DNA of 64,000 nucleotides from Pseudomonas sp. St316 (GTDB lineage Bacteria; Pseudomonadota; Gammaproteobacteria; Pseudomonadales; Pseudomonadaceae): NCBI RefSeq assembly GCF_018325905.1, contig NZ_AP021901.1:2108001-2172000 (forward strand), in the 5' to 3' direction. The translations under genes and the position numbers were made by a program. Positions 17,009 to 26,141 of this stretch are shown in pieces. How positions within the stretch are numbered: position 1 is the first letter of the stretch; every line of letters starts with the position of its first letter. The notes beneath the pieces were generated by a model. That model ran no database searches, was not told the DNA's origin, and worked only from the letters and a program-made list of their open reading frames with translations.

Positions 17009-19153
17009 ATGACCGATGCCATTCGTTACGAAACCGGCCAGGACCGGATCGTCGTCCTGACCCTGGACATGCCGGGCCAGAGCGCCAACACCATGAACGC
17101 GGTGTACCGTGAGGCCATGGCCGCCTGCGTCGCCCGTTTGCAGGCCGAAAAGGACTCGATTGCCGGTGTGATCATCACCTCGGCCAAGCACACCTTCTTC
17201 GCGGGCGGTGACCTCAATGAATTGATCACGGTCGGCAAGCCCGAGGCCAAGGCTTTCTACGACATGGTCCTGCTGCTCAAGGCCCAACTGCGTGCCTTGG
17301 AGACCTTGGGCAAGCCCGTGGTGGCGGCTATCAATGGCGCGGCCCTCGGCGGTGGTTGGGAAATCTGCCTGGCCTGCCATCATCGCGTGGCCCTGGACTT
17401 GCCGTCGGTGCAGCTCGGTTTGCCGGAGGTCACGCTCGGCCTGTTGCCAGGTGGTGGTGGGGTGGTGCGGATGGTACGCCTGCTCGGTTTGGAAAAGGCC
17501 TTGCCGTATCTGCTCGAGGGCAAGAAGGTCAATGCGCAACAAGCGCTGCAGGCCGGTTTGATTGATGAGCTGGCGAAGGATCGTGACGAACTGCTGGCCA
17601 AATCCCGAGCCTGGATTCTTGCCAACCCCAGCGTCATCCAACCCTGGGATGCAAAGGGCTATCGACTGCCGGGCGGCACGCCGTCCGACCCGAAAGTTGC
17701 GCAAATGCTGGCAATCGCCCCTTCGATCCTGCGAAACAAGACCCAGGGTTGCCTGCCAGCACCGGAGAAAATCCTCTGCGCAGCGGTGGAGGGCGCCCAG
17801 GTTGATTTCGACACCGCGCACCTGATCGAAACCCGCTACTTCACCGAATTGACCACCGGCCAGGTGGCGAAGAACCTGATCGGCACCTTCTGGTTCCAGC
17901 TCAACGAGATCAAGGCTGGAGGCTCTCGCCCACAAGGCTTTGCGCCTTATCTGACGAAAAAAGTCGGCGTGCTCGGCGCGGGCATGATGGGGTCGGGTAT
18001 CGCCTATGTCAGCGCCTTGGCTGGCATTGCCGTGGTACTCAAGGATGTCGATCTGGCTGCGGCCGAGAAGGGCAAGGCCCGTTCGGCGGCGTTGCTGGAT
18101 AAAAAGGTCGCCCGCGGCCAACTCAGCGCCGAGCAGCGCGAAGCCACGCTGGCGCGAATTCACCCCACCGACAGCAACGCGGACCTGGCCGGCTGCGACC
18201 TGATCATCGAAGCGGTGTTTGAAGATCGCGCCCTGAAAGCCAGCGTGTCGGCCGCCGCCCAGGCGGTGGTGGGCGTTGATGCGGTGATCGCTTCCAACAC
18301 CTCGACTTTGCCCATCACCGGCCTGGCCATGGCTGTGCCGGACCCGACGAAGTTCATCGGCCTGCACTTCTTCAGCCCGGTGGAAAAAATGCCCCTGGTG
18401 GAGATCATCAAGGGCGCGCGCACCAGTGACGCGACCCTGGCCCGGGGTTTTGATTTTGTCCTGCAGATCAACAAGACGCCGATTGTGGTCAACGACAGTC
18501 GCGGTTTCTTTACGTCCCGGGTCTTTGCCAGCTTTACCAATGAGGGCATCGCCATGCTCGGCGAGGGCGTGAGTGCACCAATGATCGAGACCGAAGCGCG
18601 CAAGGCCGGGATGCCGGTCGGGCCTTTGGCGATCTCCGACGAAGTTTCCCTCAGCCTGATGAACCATGTCCGCGCGCAAACTGCCAAGGACCTGCGCGCA
18701 GAAGGGAAAACGCCGATTGAGCACCCGGCGTTCGCCGTGATCGACTTGCTGCTCAACGAATACAAGCGACCGGGCAAGGCCGTTGGCGCCGGTTTCTATG
18801 AATACCCGGCCAATGGGCAAAAGTACCTGTGGCCGTCGCTCAAAAGCCGCTTCGAGAAAGCCGACGGGCAGATTTCCCCGCAGGATATCCGTGATCGCCT
18901 GCTGTTCATCCAGGCCCTGGAAACCGTGCGCTGCGTGGAGGAGGGGGTGCTGACTTCGACGGCTGACGCCAACGTCGGCTCGATCTTCGGAATCGGCTTC
19001 GCCGCCTGGACTGGTGGTGCGCTGCAGTTCATCAATCAATATGGCCTGCAAGACTTTGTCGGTCGCGCCCAGTATCTGGCCGAGCAATACGGCGAGCGTT
19101 TCTCACCACCGGCCTTGTTGTTGGGGAAAGCCTCCCGCCACGAACTGTTCTGA
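17009..19153 (+). CDS. Bifunctional enoyl-CoA hydratase / 3-hydroxyacyl-CoA dehydrogenase, FadJ-like
   Basis: The 714-residue protein joins a crotonase domain (about residues 1-200) to an NAD-dependent 3-hydroxyacyl-CoA dehydrogenase (about 310-700). The hydratase part keeps the oxyanion segment FFAGGDL and both catalytic Glu positions in GGGWEICLAC and LGLPEVTLG. The dehydrogenase part has the NAD motif VGVLGAGMMGSG and the catalytic His in GLHFFSPVEK. With the preceding thiolase it provides hydratase, dehydrogenase and thiolysis steps of fatty-acid or similar acyl-CoA breakdown; chain-length preference cannot be read. Confidence 0.95.
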   Translation: MTDAIRYETGQDRIVVLTLDMPGQSANTMNAVYREAMAACVARLQAEKDSIAGVIITSAKHTFFAGGDLNELITVGKPEAKAFYDMVLLLKAQLRALETLGKPVVAAINGAALGGGWEICLACHHRVALDLPSVQLGLPEVTLGLLPGGGGVVRMVRLLGLEKALPYLLEGKKVNAQQALQAGLIDELAKDRDELLAKSRAWILANPSVIQPWDAKGYRLPGGTPSDPKVAQMLAIAPSILRNKTQGCLPAPEKILCAAVEGAQVDFDTAHLIETRYFTELTTGQVAKNLIGTFWFQLNEIKAGGSRPQGFAPYLTKKVGVLGAGMMGSGIAYVSALAGIAVVLKDVDLAAAEKGKARSAALLDKKVARGQLSAEQREATLARIHPTDSNADLAGCDLIIEAVFEDRALKASVSAAAQAVVGVDAVIASNTSTLPITGLAMAVPDPTKFIGLHFFSPVEKMPLVEIIKGARTSDATLARGFDFVLQINKTPIVVNDSRGFFTSRVFASFTNEGIAMLGEGVSAPMIETEARKAGMPVGPLAISDEVSLSLMNHVRAQTAKDLRAEGKTPIEHPAFAVIDLLLNEYKRPGKAVGAGFYEYPANGQKYLWPSLKSRFEKADGQISPQDIRDRLLFIQALETVRCVEEGVLTSTADANVGSIFGIGFAAWTGGALQFINQYGLQDFVGRAQYLAEQYGERFSPPALLLGKASRHELF

Positions 19154-19242
19154 CAGACCCGGGAAGGGGCTTGCCTTGGGACCGTGTTTCAGGGCAGGCT
19201 CTGGTGTGTGCAGTATTCCCATCATCGTGTCAGGTATTTTTT

Positions 19243-19977
19243 ATGTCGCTACGCATCTGCATTCTGGAAACCGATATCCTGCGTCCGGAACTGGTCGACC
19301 AATATCAGGGTTACGGGCAGATGTTCCAGCGCCTGTTTTCGCAGCAGCCCATCGCGGCCGAATTCGTCGTTTACAACGTGATGGAGGGGCATTACCCCAG
19401 CGATGACGAGCAGTTCGACGCTTATCTGGTGACCGGCAGCAAGGCGGATTCCTTCGGTACCGACCCTTGGATTCAAACCCTCAAGACCTACCTGCTGGAG
19501 CGTTACCAGCGCGGCGATAAATTGCTCGGTGTGTGCTTTGGTCACCAACTGTTGGCGTTGTTGCTGGGTGGTAAGACCGAGCGTGCCACCCAAGGCTGGG
19601 GCGTCGGCACCCATCGCTACACACTCGCCGCCAAGGCACCTTGGATGAGCCCGGTGATGGAAGAGCTGACCTTGCTGATCAGTCATCAGGACCAGGTCAC
19701 TGAACTGCCCGAAAGCGCGACCGTCATCGCCTCCAGCGATTTCTGCCCGTTTGCCGCCTACCACATCAACGACCAGGTGCTGTGCTTCCAGGGCCACCCG
19801 GAATTCATCCATGATTATTCCCGGGCCTTGCTGGAGATTCGCCAGCAGCACCTCGGCGAGCAGATCTATAGCCAGGGCGTGGCGAGCCTTGCCCACGAGC
19901 ACCACGGCACCACGGTGGCGGAGTGGATGATGCGTTTCGTTGCTCACAAGCCGCAGGCCGAAGCCACCCAAGGCTGA
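19243..19977 (+). CDS. Class-I glutamine amidotransferase-like protein
   Basis: The 244-residue protein has the GATase-1 fold with nucleophile Cys in LLGVCFGHQLLALLLGG and the His-Glu pair in CFQGHPEF. It lacks the ATP-pyrophosphatase part of GMP synthase, so it belongs to the stand-alone group sometimes annotated as GMP synthase-like. Related stand-alone proteins hydrolyse gamma-glutamyl compounds, but the substrate here is not evident. It lies 89 bases behind the FadJ-like gene and may be its own unit. Confidence 0.85.
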   Translation: MSLRICILETDILRPELVDQYQGYGQMFQRLFSQQPIAAEFVVYNVMEGHYPSDDEQFDAYLVTGSKADSFGTDPWIQTLKTYLLERYQRGDKLLGVCFGHQLLALLLGGKTERATQGWGVGTHRYTLAAKAPWMSPVMEELTLLISHQDQVTELPESATVIASSDFCPFAAYHINDQVLCFQGHPEFIHDYSRALLEIRQQHLGEQIYSQGVASLAHEHHGTTVAEWMMRFVAHKPQAEATQG

Positions 19978-19991
19978 AGATCACCACTCAT

Positions 19992-20068
19992 GTGGGAGCG
20001 AGCTTGCTCCCACAGTTATTTCGGATTGGGGTTTACGAGCCCCTGTGGGAGCGAGCTTGCTCGCGATG
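19992..20068. repeat. Two tandem REP elements
   Basis: The first copy (GTGGGAGCGAGCTTGCTCCC) is a short palindrome and the second carries the full REP core GAGCTTGCTCGCGATG. They lie between the convergent amidotransferase and CorA-type genes. Confidence 0.75.
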
Positions 20069-20101
20069 AATACCACACAAACCCCAGCGAAGAACGCCCG
20101 T

Positions 20102-21073
20102 CTACAACCACCCCGATCGCTTGAAGCTCAACCACAGCGACGAGCATCCCACCGCAATAACCCCCAGCACCGCGAAATACCCGTATTGCCAACTCAACTC
20201 CGGCATGTCCTGGAAGTTCATCCCATAGATCCCGGCCACGGCCGTGGGAAACGCCAGGATCGCCGCCCAGGCCGCGAACTTGCGCTGCACCACGCTCTGG
20301 CGCGACGCTTCGAGCAGCACGCCGACTTCGATGGTCTGGCTGGCGATGTCGGCCAGGGTCGCGAGGTCTTCCATTTGCCGCGTGACATGAATCTGCACAT
20401 CGCGGAAATACGGGCTCATGTTCTTGTCGATGAAGGGGAAGTCGAGCCGCTGCAATTCTTCGCTGATCTCCACCATCGGTGCCGCATAGCGACGCAGGCG
20501 CAACACGTCGCGGCGCAAGCTGTGCAGGTTCTGGATATCCCGCTCGTTCAGGGAGCTGCACAGGACGTTGCGCTCCAGCTCATCGATTTCGGTGTGAATG
20601 GCTTCCCCCATGGGTTGGTAGTTTTCAATCACGAAATCAAGGATGGCGTAGAGGACGAAATCTTCCCCGTGTTTCAGCAAAAGCGGACGCGCCTCACAGC
20701 GTTGCCGGACGTGGGCGTAGGACGCTGAGTGGCCGTTGCGAGCCGTGATGATGTAGCCCTTGCCAGCAAAGATATGGGTTTCGATGAACTGCAGCTTGCC
20801 GTCCTTGCGTATCGGTGAATACGTGACGATAAACAGCGCATCGCCAAAGGTCTCCAGCTTGGGGCGGCTGTGTTTCTCCATGGCGTCTTCGATCGCCAAT
20901 TCGTGCAGGTTGAATTGACGCTGCAGGTTGGTCAGCTCCAGGGCGCTGGGCTCTTCGAGACCGATCCACACAAAATGACCAGGTTTGGCAGCCCAGGCGC
21001 TGCCTTCGTCGAGGGTGATATTGGTGACTTTCTTACCGGCGCTGTAGACCGCAGCAGCAACGACTCTACCCAT
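20102..21073 (-). CDS. CorA-family divalent cation transporter
   Basis: The 323-residue protein has a large N-terminal cytoplasmic domain and two C-terminal membrane helices (about residues 265-285 and 295-315). The selectivity motif GMN is present in GIYGMNFQDMPE between them. CorA channels carry Mg2+, and some relatives carry Ni2+, Co2+ or Zn2+. The ATG at 21073 is well placed. It is a single-gene unit. Confidence 0.92.
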   Translation of the reverse strand: MGRVVAAAVYSAGKKVTNITLDEGSAWAAKPGHFVWIGLEEPSALELTNLQRQFNLHELAIEDAMEKHSRPKLETFGDALFIVTYSPIRKDGKLQFIETHIFAGKGYIITARNGHSASYAHVRQRCEARPLLLKHGEDFVLYAILDFVIENYQPMGEAIHTEIDELERNVLCSSLNERDIQNLHSLRRDVLRLRRYAAPMVEISEELQRLDFPFIDKNMSPYFRDVQIHVTRQMEDLATLADIASQTIEVGVLLEASRQSVVQRKFAAWAAILAFPTAVAGIYGMNFQDMPELSWQYGYFAVLGVIAVGCSSLWLSFKRSGWL

Positions 21074-21176
21074 AGTGGTGGTTCACTTCTTATTGGAAAA
21101 TGGCAGTGGCAAGGCAACGTCCAGCTTAGCGCGCCCTGTAGCTTGAGAGTCAGCAAAATCTGCGGAGTTCGGCGGT

Positions 21177-21205
21177 AAAAGAAAACCCGCCGAGGGGCGG
21201 GTTTG
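21177..21205 (-). terminator. Rho-independent terminator of the acyltransferase gene
   Basis: On the minus strand AACCCGCC and GGCGGGTT pair around CCTC and are followed by TTCTTTT. It lies just past the stop of the gene at 21210. Confidence 0.85.
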
Positions 21206-21209
21206 CCAT

Positions 21210-21932
21210 TCAAGCGGCTTGTAGCTGGCGGTCCATTGTCGCGATGCACTCGCGCATCTGTTCACGGCATTGGGCAATGAGCCGGGGCATATCCTCCATG
21301 CTCAATCCGGCCGTAGGAATCGCCGGCAATGAACGTATGAGAATGTCACCGCTGCGCCAGCGATTGAGGCGCATGTGCTTGATGTAGCTGCTCACGCACA
21401 CCGGAACAATCGGCACCCCGGCGGCTATTGCCATCTGGAAGGCGCCTTTCTTGAACGGCAGCAGGTCCTCACCCAGATTACGCGTGCCCTCCGGGAAAAC
21501 CCAGATCGAGGTCTCCTCGTGCTGCAAGGTATGGGTGGTGGTCAGCATCGACTTTCGTGCCTTGATCGCGTTGCCGCGGTCGATCAACACGTTGCCCGCC
21601 AGCCAGAACAATTGCCCGAACAGCGGCACCCATTTCAGGCTCTTCTTGCCGATGCACACGGTACGGCGCGGCACCACGTTGCCGAACATGAACAGGTCAT
21701 AGTTGGATTGGTGGTTGGCGATGATGACGCAGCCGTTGGGCTTATTCACCAGCGTGTCGACTTGCGTCCGTACCCGCAGGCGCAAAATGCACATCGCCGG
21801 CAGTGCGTAAAACCGTGCGCATAAACGGCTATTGTCCGGGTTGAACGGCCGGCACAGGCCCAGAATCACCCCGAGCACGCCAGCCAATACAAAATGCAGG
21901 CCCATCAACAACATACGCAATACGAACAGCAT
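21210..21932 (-). CDS. plsC: 1-acyl-sn-glycerol-3-phosphate acyltransferase (PlsC-like)
   Basis: The 240-residue membrane-associated enzyme has an N-terminal hydrophobic helix (about residues 3-22), the catalytic HX4D motif in NHQSNYDLF and the substrate motif FPEGTRNLG. The family transfers an acyl chain to lysophosphatidic acid in phospholipid synthesis. Pseudomonas carries several PlsC paralogues, so the exact isozyme is uncertain. A terminator lies directly behind it. Confidence 0.85.
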   Translation of the reverse strand: MLFVLRMLLMGLHFVLAGVLGVILGLCRPFNPDNSRLCARFYALPAMCILRLRVRTQVDTLVNKPNGCVIIANHQSNYDLFMFGNVVPRRTVCIGKKSLKWVPLFGQLFWLAGNVLIDRGNAIKARKSMLTTTHTLQHEETSIWVFPEGTRNLGEDLLPFKKGAFQMAIAAGVPIVPVCVSSYIKHMRLNRWRSGDILIRSLPAIPTAGLSMEDMPRLIAQCREQMRECIATMDRQLQAA

Positions 21933-22129
21933 CTACAGGCCCCATCGGGACAAAAGGTGGCGCAGTGTACGGATGTGCACTGTTTTCGGCAATTGCCCCT
22001 ATAGATGTGGGATATGGACGATGTTTAAGCGCATGTTGCGAAATAACGCGACAGAAGCGGCGTAGAGCGGTTGTGGATTTTTAAACGACGCGCGTAGGAA
22101 AAAGCCCAGCTCGGGGGAGGGCTGCATCT

Positions 22130-22262
22130 GTGGCGAGGGAGCTTGCTCCGGCTGGGCCGTAGGAGCTGTCGAGCGGCGCGAGGCTGCGATCTTTCCATTA
22201 CCCATTGGGTCTGGAGCGAAAGATCAAAAGATCGCAGCCTCGCTCCGCTCGACAGCTCCTAC
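22130..22262. repeat. REP half plus long inverted repeat of the GTAGGAGCTGTCGAG family
   Basis: GTGGCGAGGGAGCTTGCTCC at 22130 is a REP half. From 22159 to 22262, arms GTAGGAGCTGTCGAGCGG and its complement form a long hairpin, with an inner pair around GGCTGCGATCTTT. The same family recurs at 52842-52936 and 54876-54994. The 335-base gap 21933-22267 holds only this and the acyltransferase promoter. Confidence 0.75.
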
Positions 22263-22267
22263 AAGCC

Positions 22268-22957
22268 TTAGCCCAAGTGCTCCTGATCCAGCAGAATCGC
22301 ACTGTCCAGCGTTTCCAGCAGGGCCTTGCGCACTTTCAGCTTGGTGTTCTTGTGGGCGGACATGTTGATTTTCTTCAACTGACGCGCCGCTTCCAGGGCC
22401 GCGCCCTGCAGTTCTTCGGCCGACACCACCTTGTCGAGGAAACCGGCATCCACCGCGCCCTGTGGATTGAACATCTCGGCATTGATCACCGAGCGATGAA
22501 ACGCCGACTTGCGCAGGCGATCACGGGCAAGTTCGATACCGGCGTGGTGCATGGTCATGCCGATCTGCACTTCGTTCAGGCCGATGCTGAACGGCCCTTC
22601 CACACCAATGCGATAGTCCGCCGAGAGCAGCAGGAACGCACCCTTGGCCACCGCATGCCCTGGACAAGCGACAACGACAGGGAAGGGGTGCGACAACAGG
22701 CGACGGGCCAGGGTCGAGCCAGCTGTGACAAGGCTCACTGCTTCCTTGGGACCGGCGGTCATCACCTTCAGATCGTAACCTCCTGACAAAATCCCCGGTT
22801 GCCCGGTAATGATCACCACCGCCCGATCCGCCGTCGCCTGGTCCAGCGCAGCGTTGAACGCGGCAATCACATCCGGCGAGATGGCATTGACCTTACCGTT
22901 GTTCAAGGTCAGGGTCGCGATACCGTCTTCGAGATGGTAGGCAATCAAGTCGCTCAT
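22268..22957 (-). CDS. Crotonase-fold protein, enoyl-CoA hydratase/isomerase family
   Basis: The 229-residue protein has the crotonase core: NNGKVNAISPDVIAAF, an oxyanion-hole segment GILSGGYDLK and the second motif PGHAVAKGAFLLLSADYRIG. The segment GLNEVQIGM supplies a Glu where the hydratase family has a catalytic residue, while the other usual Glu is not at its normal place (AKGAFLL). It may therefore be an isomerase or hydrolase rather than a hydratase. The ATG at 22957 is chosen over a longer reading because the family begins near there. Single-gene unit. Confidence 0.8.
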   Translation of the reverse strand: MSDLIAYHLEDGIATLTLNNGKVNAISPDVIAAFNAALDQATADRAVVIITGQPGILSGGYDLKVMTAGPKEAVSLVTAGSTLARRLLSHPFPVVVACPGHAVAKGAFLLLSADYRIGVEGPFSIGLNEVQIGMTMHHAGIELARDRLRKSAFHRSVINAEMFNPQGAVDAGFLDKVVSAEELQGAALEAARQLKKINMSAHKNTKLKVRKALLETLDSAILLDQEHLG

Positions 22958-23265
22958 GACGCTATTCCTTGTAAGAGAAGTGACGCAGACGTTACCCACC
23001 GCCGCAGGCCAGGTAAAGCGCCGTGACTGACTCACCGGTCAGCCCCAGGCCCTGTAAACAGCCTGACCCGCCCATCCCGCTTCGCCTTCATCGATAGAGC
23101 AGCGCCCGCATAGCCCCGAAGATTGGCCGGTTTGCCATGCCCGGGTGCGTTTGAAATGCCCAACCAAGCTTAACCGCATGAAAATTCTGAAAAAAACCTT
23201 TGCCATCGGAAAAGCTTTCGACTACATTAGCGCGCCTCGACAGACTGAACAGTTTGTCGAGATAC
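22958..23265. other. Intergenic region upstream of tRNA-Ser
   Basis: This 308-base interval holds the crotonase promoter on one strand and the tRNA promoter on the other. CTCGACA and TGTCGAG (23236-23262) can form a hairpin just before the mature tRNA 5' end, probably part of the precursor leader. No gene is seen. Confidence 0.45.
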
Positions 23266-23355
23266 GGTGAAGTGTCCGAGTGGCTTAAGGAGCACGCCTG
23301 GAAAGTGTGTATACAGGAAACTGTATCGAGAGTTCGAATCTCTCCTTCACCGCCA
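23266..23355 (+). tRNA. tRNA-Ser, anticodon GGA
   Basis: The 90-base sequence folds as a class-II tRNA with long variable arm. The acceptor stem GGTGAAG (23266-23272) pairs with CTTCACC (23345-23351), the T arm contains GTTCGAATC, and CCA is encoded at the 3' end. The anticodon at 23300-23302 is GGA, reading UCC and UCU. A terminator follows. Its 3' end borders DNA with accessory content, as often seen at tRNA integration sites, but no integrase or repeated 3' end was found. Confidence 0.95.
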
Positions 23356-23367
23356 CATTTTGCAAAC

Positions 23368-23412
23368 ACAAACCCCTGATTTTCCTAGAGAAAGTCGGGG
23401 GTTTGTGGTTTT
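23368..23412 (+). terminator. Terminator of tRNA-Ser
   Basis: ACAAACCCC and GGGGTTTGT form the outer stem of a long hairpin that is followed by a T-rich stretch (GGTTTTTGG). It begins 13 bases after the tRNA. Confidence 0.75.
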
Positions 23413-23574
23413 TGGTGTCTGGAAAAGGGTGATATGGGACCAAGATGGGAATTCAGATGCCTTCGGGGTTAATGTAATTGGTCTGAACTCTACGTCCTGC
23501 AGGTCAGGCTTACCTTGCTAGGCTGCGGCGTCGATCTGCTGCGGTCCTCGGGACGGGGCGTTTCCATCCTAAGG

Positions 23575-24096
23575 CTATCGAAGTGGCAACATCAGCGTAA
23601 TAGGTGAAAGCCCTGGGCAGGGTATAAATCCTGCGTGCTTGGCGTAAAAATCCGACAGACGCTGGTCGAGTGGGTGGACAATCATTGCAGTAGAGCCGAT
23701 GGTTTCAGACGCGATAATTGTTCGTTCAACCGCATCTTGAAGCAAACCGATAGCGAAGCCCCGGCCCTGTGCTGCCTCAGTGATGCCCATGCGCCCCAAC
23801 AAGGTCACTGGGTGCACAATTGGGGAATTACGCTGACGGCTTTTCGGAACGACATTCTCCCGAGCGATCGATCCACTCGATAGGGTGTAATAGCCCATGA
23901 CGACCATTGTGTCCTTGCGACAGACAACGTACACAACGGCTTGCTTGGCGGCTTGTGCTTTACGTGCTGTTTTTTGAAGATAATCGTTGATCGATGCCGT
24001 GCCTGAATCGAATTCGTCCAGGATATGGTCGTCGTTCAGCTTTTCTGGAGCCCTCAGCTCCACGGTTTGGGCCTTTCGAGAAGTTGAAGTAGGCAT
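23575..24096 (-). CDS. GNAT-family toxin of a DUF1778/GNAT toxin-antitoxin pair
   Basis: The 173-residue protein has a GNAT fold with an acetyl-CoA loop in MGITEAAQGRGFAIGLL and the family-typical VHPVTLLGRMGI and VHPLDQRLSDFYAKHAGF segments. Proteins of this class (TacT-like) acetylate the amino acid on charged tRNA and stop translation. Its start overlaps the end of the upstream RHH antitoxin by 43 bases, the usual coupling. It sits just behind tRNA-Ser in a variable region. tRNA specificity cannot be predicted. Confidence 0.9.
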   Translation of the reverse strand: MPTSTSRKAQTVELRAPEKLNDDHILDEFDSGTASINDYLQKTARKAQAAKQAVVYVVCRKDTMVVMGYYTLSSGSIARENVVPKSRQRNSPIVHPVTLLGRMGITEAAQGRGFAIGLLQDAVERTIIASETIGSTAMIVHPLDQRLSDFYAKHAGFIPCPGLSPITLMLPLR

Positions 24097-24347
24097 TTGT
24101 TACCTCGGATCGGATTGGCTTCCATGGCCTGCTCAAATGCGTCAAATGCTGCGTCGTCGAGAAGGAACAGCCGCTTATCAAGGATGACTTCCTCTGCTCT
24201 CTGACAAGCAGCTTCCAAGATAAAGCTGGTCCGATCACGACCGGACATGGCAGCGGCCAGATCGATCAGGTTCCGCTTTTTTTCATCCGCCCTCATGTTG
24301 ATGGGAACGGGCTTGGATTTTTCGATTTTTTCGATAGTTACGGTCAT
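24054..24347 (-). CDS. DUF1778 ribbon-helix-helix antitoxin
   Basis: The 97-residue protein begins with a basic segment and has an RHH DNA-binding region (PINMRADEKKRNLIDLAAAM, then GRDRTSFILEAACQRAEEVI). The C-terminal tail (LDDAAFDAFEQAME) is the part that wraps and inhibits GNAT toxins in this family. It precedes and overlaps the toxin gene. RHH antitoxins repress their own operon; an inverted repeat at 24439-24459 is a candidate operator. GGCGGAA precedes the ATG. Confidence 0.9.
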   Translation of the reverse strand: MTVTIEKIEKSKPVPINMRADEKKRNLIDLAAAMSGRDRTSFILEAACQRAEEVILDKRLFLLDDAAFDAFEQAMEANPIRGNKCLLQLLERPKPWS

Positions 24348-24438
24348 GTTGATTCCGCCTTGGAATGCCTCAGTGCTTCGCTTAATGTGATCAGTCGTGG
24401 AACGATCTAAGTCGGCTTCGCGGTTAACGCTACATCAG

Positions 24439-24459
24439 CGTATAGCTATTGTCTATACG
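24439..24459. promoter_or_regulatory. Inverted repeat upstream of the toxin-antitoxin operon
   Basis: CGTATAG and CTATACG are exact complements with a seven-base spacer, about 90 bases before the antitoxin start. The AT-rich core, with another GTATAT nearby, suits an RHH operator over a promoter. The rest of the 400-base gap 24348-24747 shows no gene. Confidence 0.45.
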
Positions 24460-24747
24460 CGTATATCGTTTGGCTACACTGTTTGCATCCTTGGCAACCT
24501 TACCCAACCCACTCCGCGACCTCGTACCCACAGCGTTTCCGGGCACCCGAAGCCTCCGCAAGGTTGGCCGCATCCAGTCCGACGCAAAACTCATCTCATC
24601 CCATCCGTTCGGGTGAGCGACGAATCAGGTGATACGCGGCCAGCGCTAAAGGTGCGAATTTCCTAACCTTGACTCCTCCACCAACATGACTTTGCCCACA
24701 TGTAGCCATGCTACAAAAAGGCCCGTTCAACCCGTGGAAAAACACTG

Positions 24748-25949
24748 ATGTCACCGCTCTCCAATGGCAGACCCTCCAATCGATTCGGCCTGTTTTGCTT
24801 CGCCAGCTTCCTTCTGTCCATTTCTTATGGCGCCACTTTCCTGGTCTCGCTGCTGGTGTCCTCCTTGGGGGAACTGAGCGTGATGCAGGGCAAGTCTTTG
24901 CCGTTGCCATGACCAGTACCCTGGTCGCGGTGGTCGCCTCGGGGCATTTGATGCAGCGTATAGGCGCTGCGCTGTGCATGGCCCTTGGCGCTGTGTTCCT
25001 GGTCATTGCATCCATGGGGTTTGCGCTGCTATCGGGCCTGGGTATTGGTTTGTTGGCCTGCGGTTTGATGCTGGGGATCGGGTGGGGACTGTTTTACACG
25101 GTTGGGCCCATCATGGTCGCAGCGATGGTCGAGCCAGCCAGGCGGACTCATTGCTTCGCGCTTTTGTCGGGCAGCATGTTGACGGGGATCGGCAGCGGCC
25201 CTCTCGCTGGCAAATTGGCCAGCTCCGTTGGGCTACCGATACAGACGGCTTTTTTCTGTGCTGGCGTCGCGGCATTGCTGGGTGGTTTGTATTTTTGGTG
25301 GTTGAGAACGGGCTTCGCCGAGTTGGAGCGCCGGTCTGGCGATAAGGCTCGGATGGGGCTGAGATCGGCGACGGATGTGCTGCGCTCACGTTCAGCGTTG
25401 TCCATTTTGATGGTGGGACTGGGAGGCGCGATCTTCGGCGGCCTGGGCAGTTTCCAGACCAGTTATGCAGCCAGTCAGGGGCTTGACTACTCTCTGTTTT
25501 TCGTCGGTTTCATGGGGGCGGCCATCGCTTGTCGGTTGCTGATTGCCGGGTGGGTGGTCAGCCGTGACCCTTTCGCGACTTCTTGCCTGTTGACCACGCT
25601 GATGTTGGTCGCCGTGACGGGGTTCGGTGTGTGGGTCCATGACAGTCTGAGTTATGGGTTGACCGCTGCCTTGCTTGGGGTCGGTTATGGTCTCAACTAT
25701 TCGGTCATTAATGGCTTGGCTGCCAACGAGGCGCCACCTGGACTGACCGCACAAGCACTGCTGCCTTTCAGCCTGTCCTACTTCATTGGCGTATTCGGGT
25801 TTCCCTTTGTCGCCGGCAAGCTTATCAGCAGCATGGGCGTGAACGGGATGCTGCTCAGTGTCGGATTGATCGCTCTGTTTGCCTGGGCCTTGAGTGTTAG
25901 TCGCTGGCTGGCCGGGCGATTCTGGAAACCTGTATCCCTCTCGGAATGA
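24748..25949 (+). pseudogene. MFS transporter with a one-base frameshift near the N-terminus
   Basis: The N-terminal 40 codons are in one frame (ATG 24748, MSPLSNGRPSNRFGLFCFAS and a first hydrophobic helix), and the rest of the protein, about 11 more membrane helices, is in another. The switch falls at a run of five G (24867-24871); a sixth G would give a continuous MFS protein of about 400 residues through LVSSLG to GTERDAGQVFAV. As it stands, the N-terminal frame stops at 24910. An alternative start at 24708 in the long frame gives a non-hydrophobic, implausible N-terminus. Substrate unknown. Confidence 0.75.
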
Positions 25950-26141
25950 AGCACATCCACAAATGTGCCTCATTGAAAGTAGGCATTTCGTGTGACTCGT
26001 ACCCTCTAATCGCGCCAGCGACTTATTACCAGACAGCATCAGGCAAACGCGCAACAGTATCGAGCAACAGCGTCCAGGTGCATGCCGCTAAGGTTCCTCT
26101 CCAAACGCTTCCTATCAACTGCATTATTGTGAGAAACCATC

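Noticed and set aside
16916..19087. Very long minus-strand frame opposite the FadJ-like gene
   Set aside because: The plus strand encodes a complete enzyme with all catalytic motifs; the antisense product has no recognisable fold.
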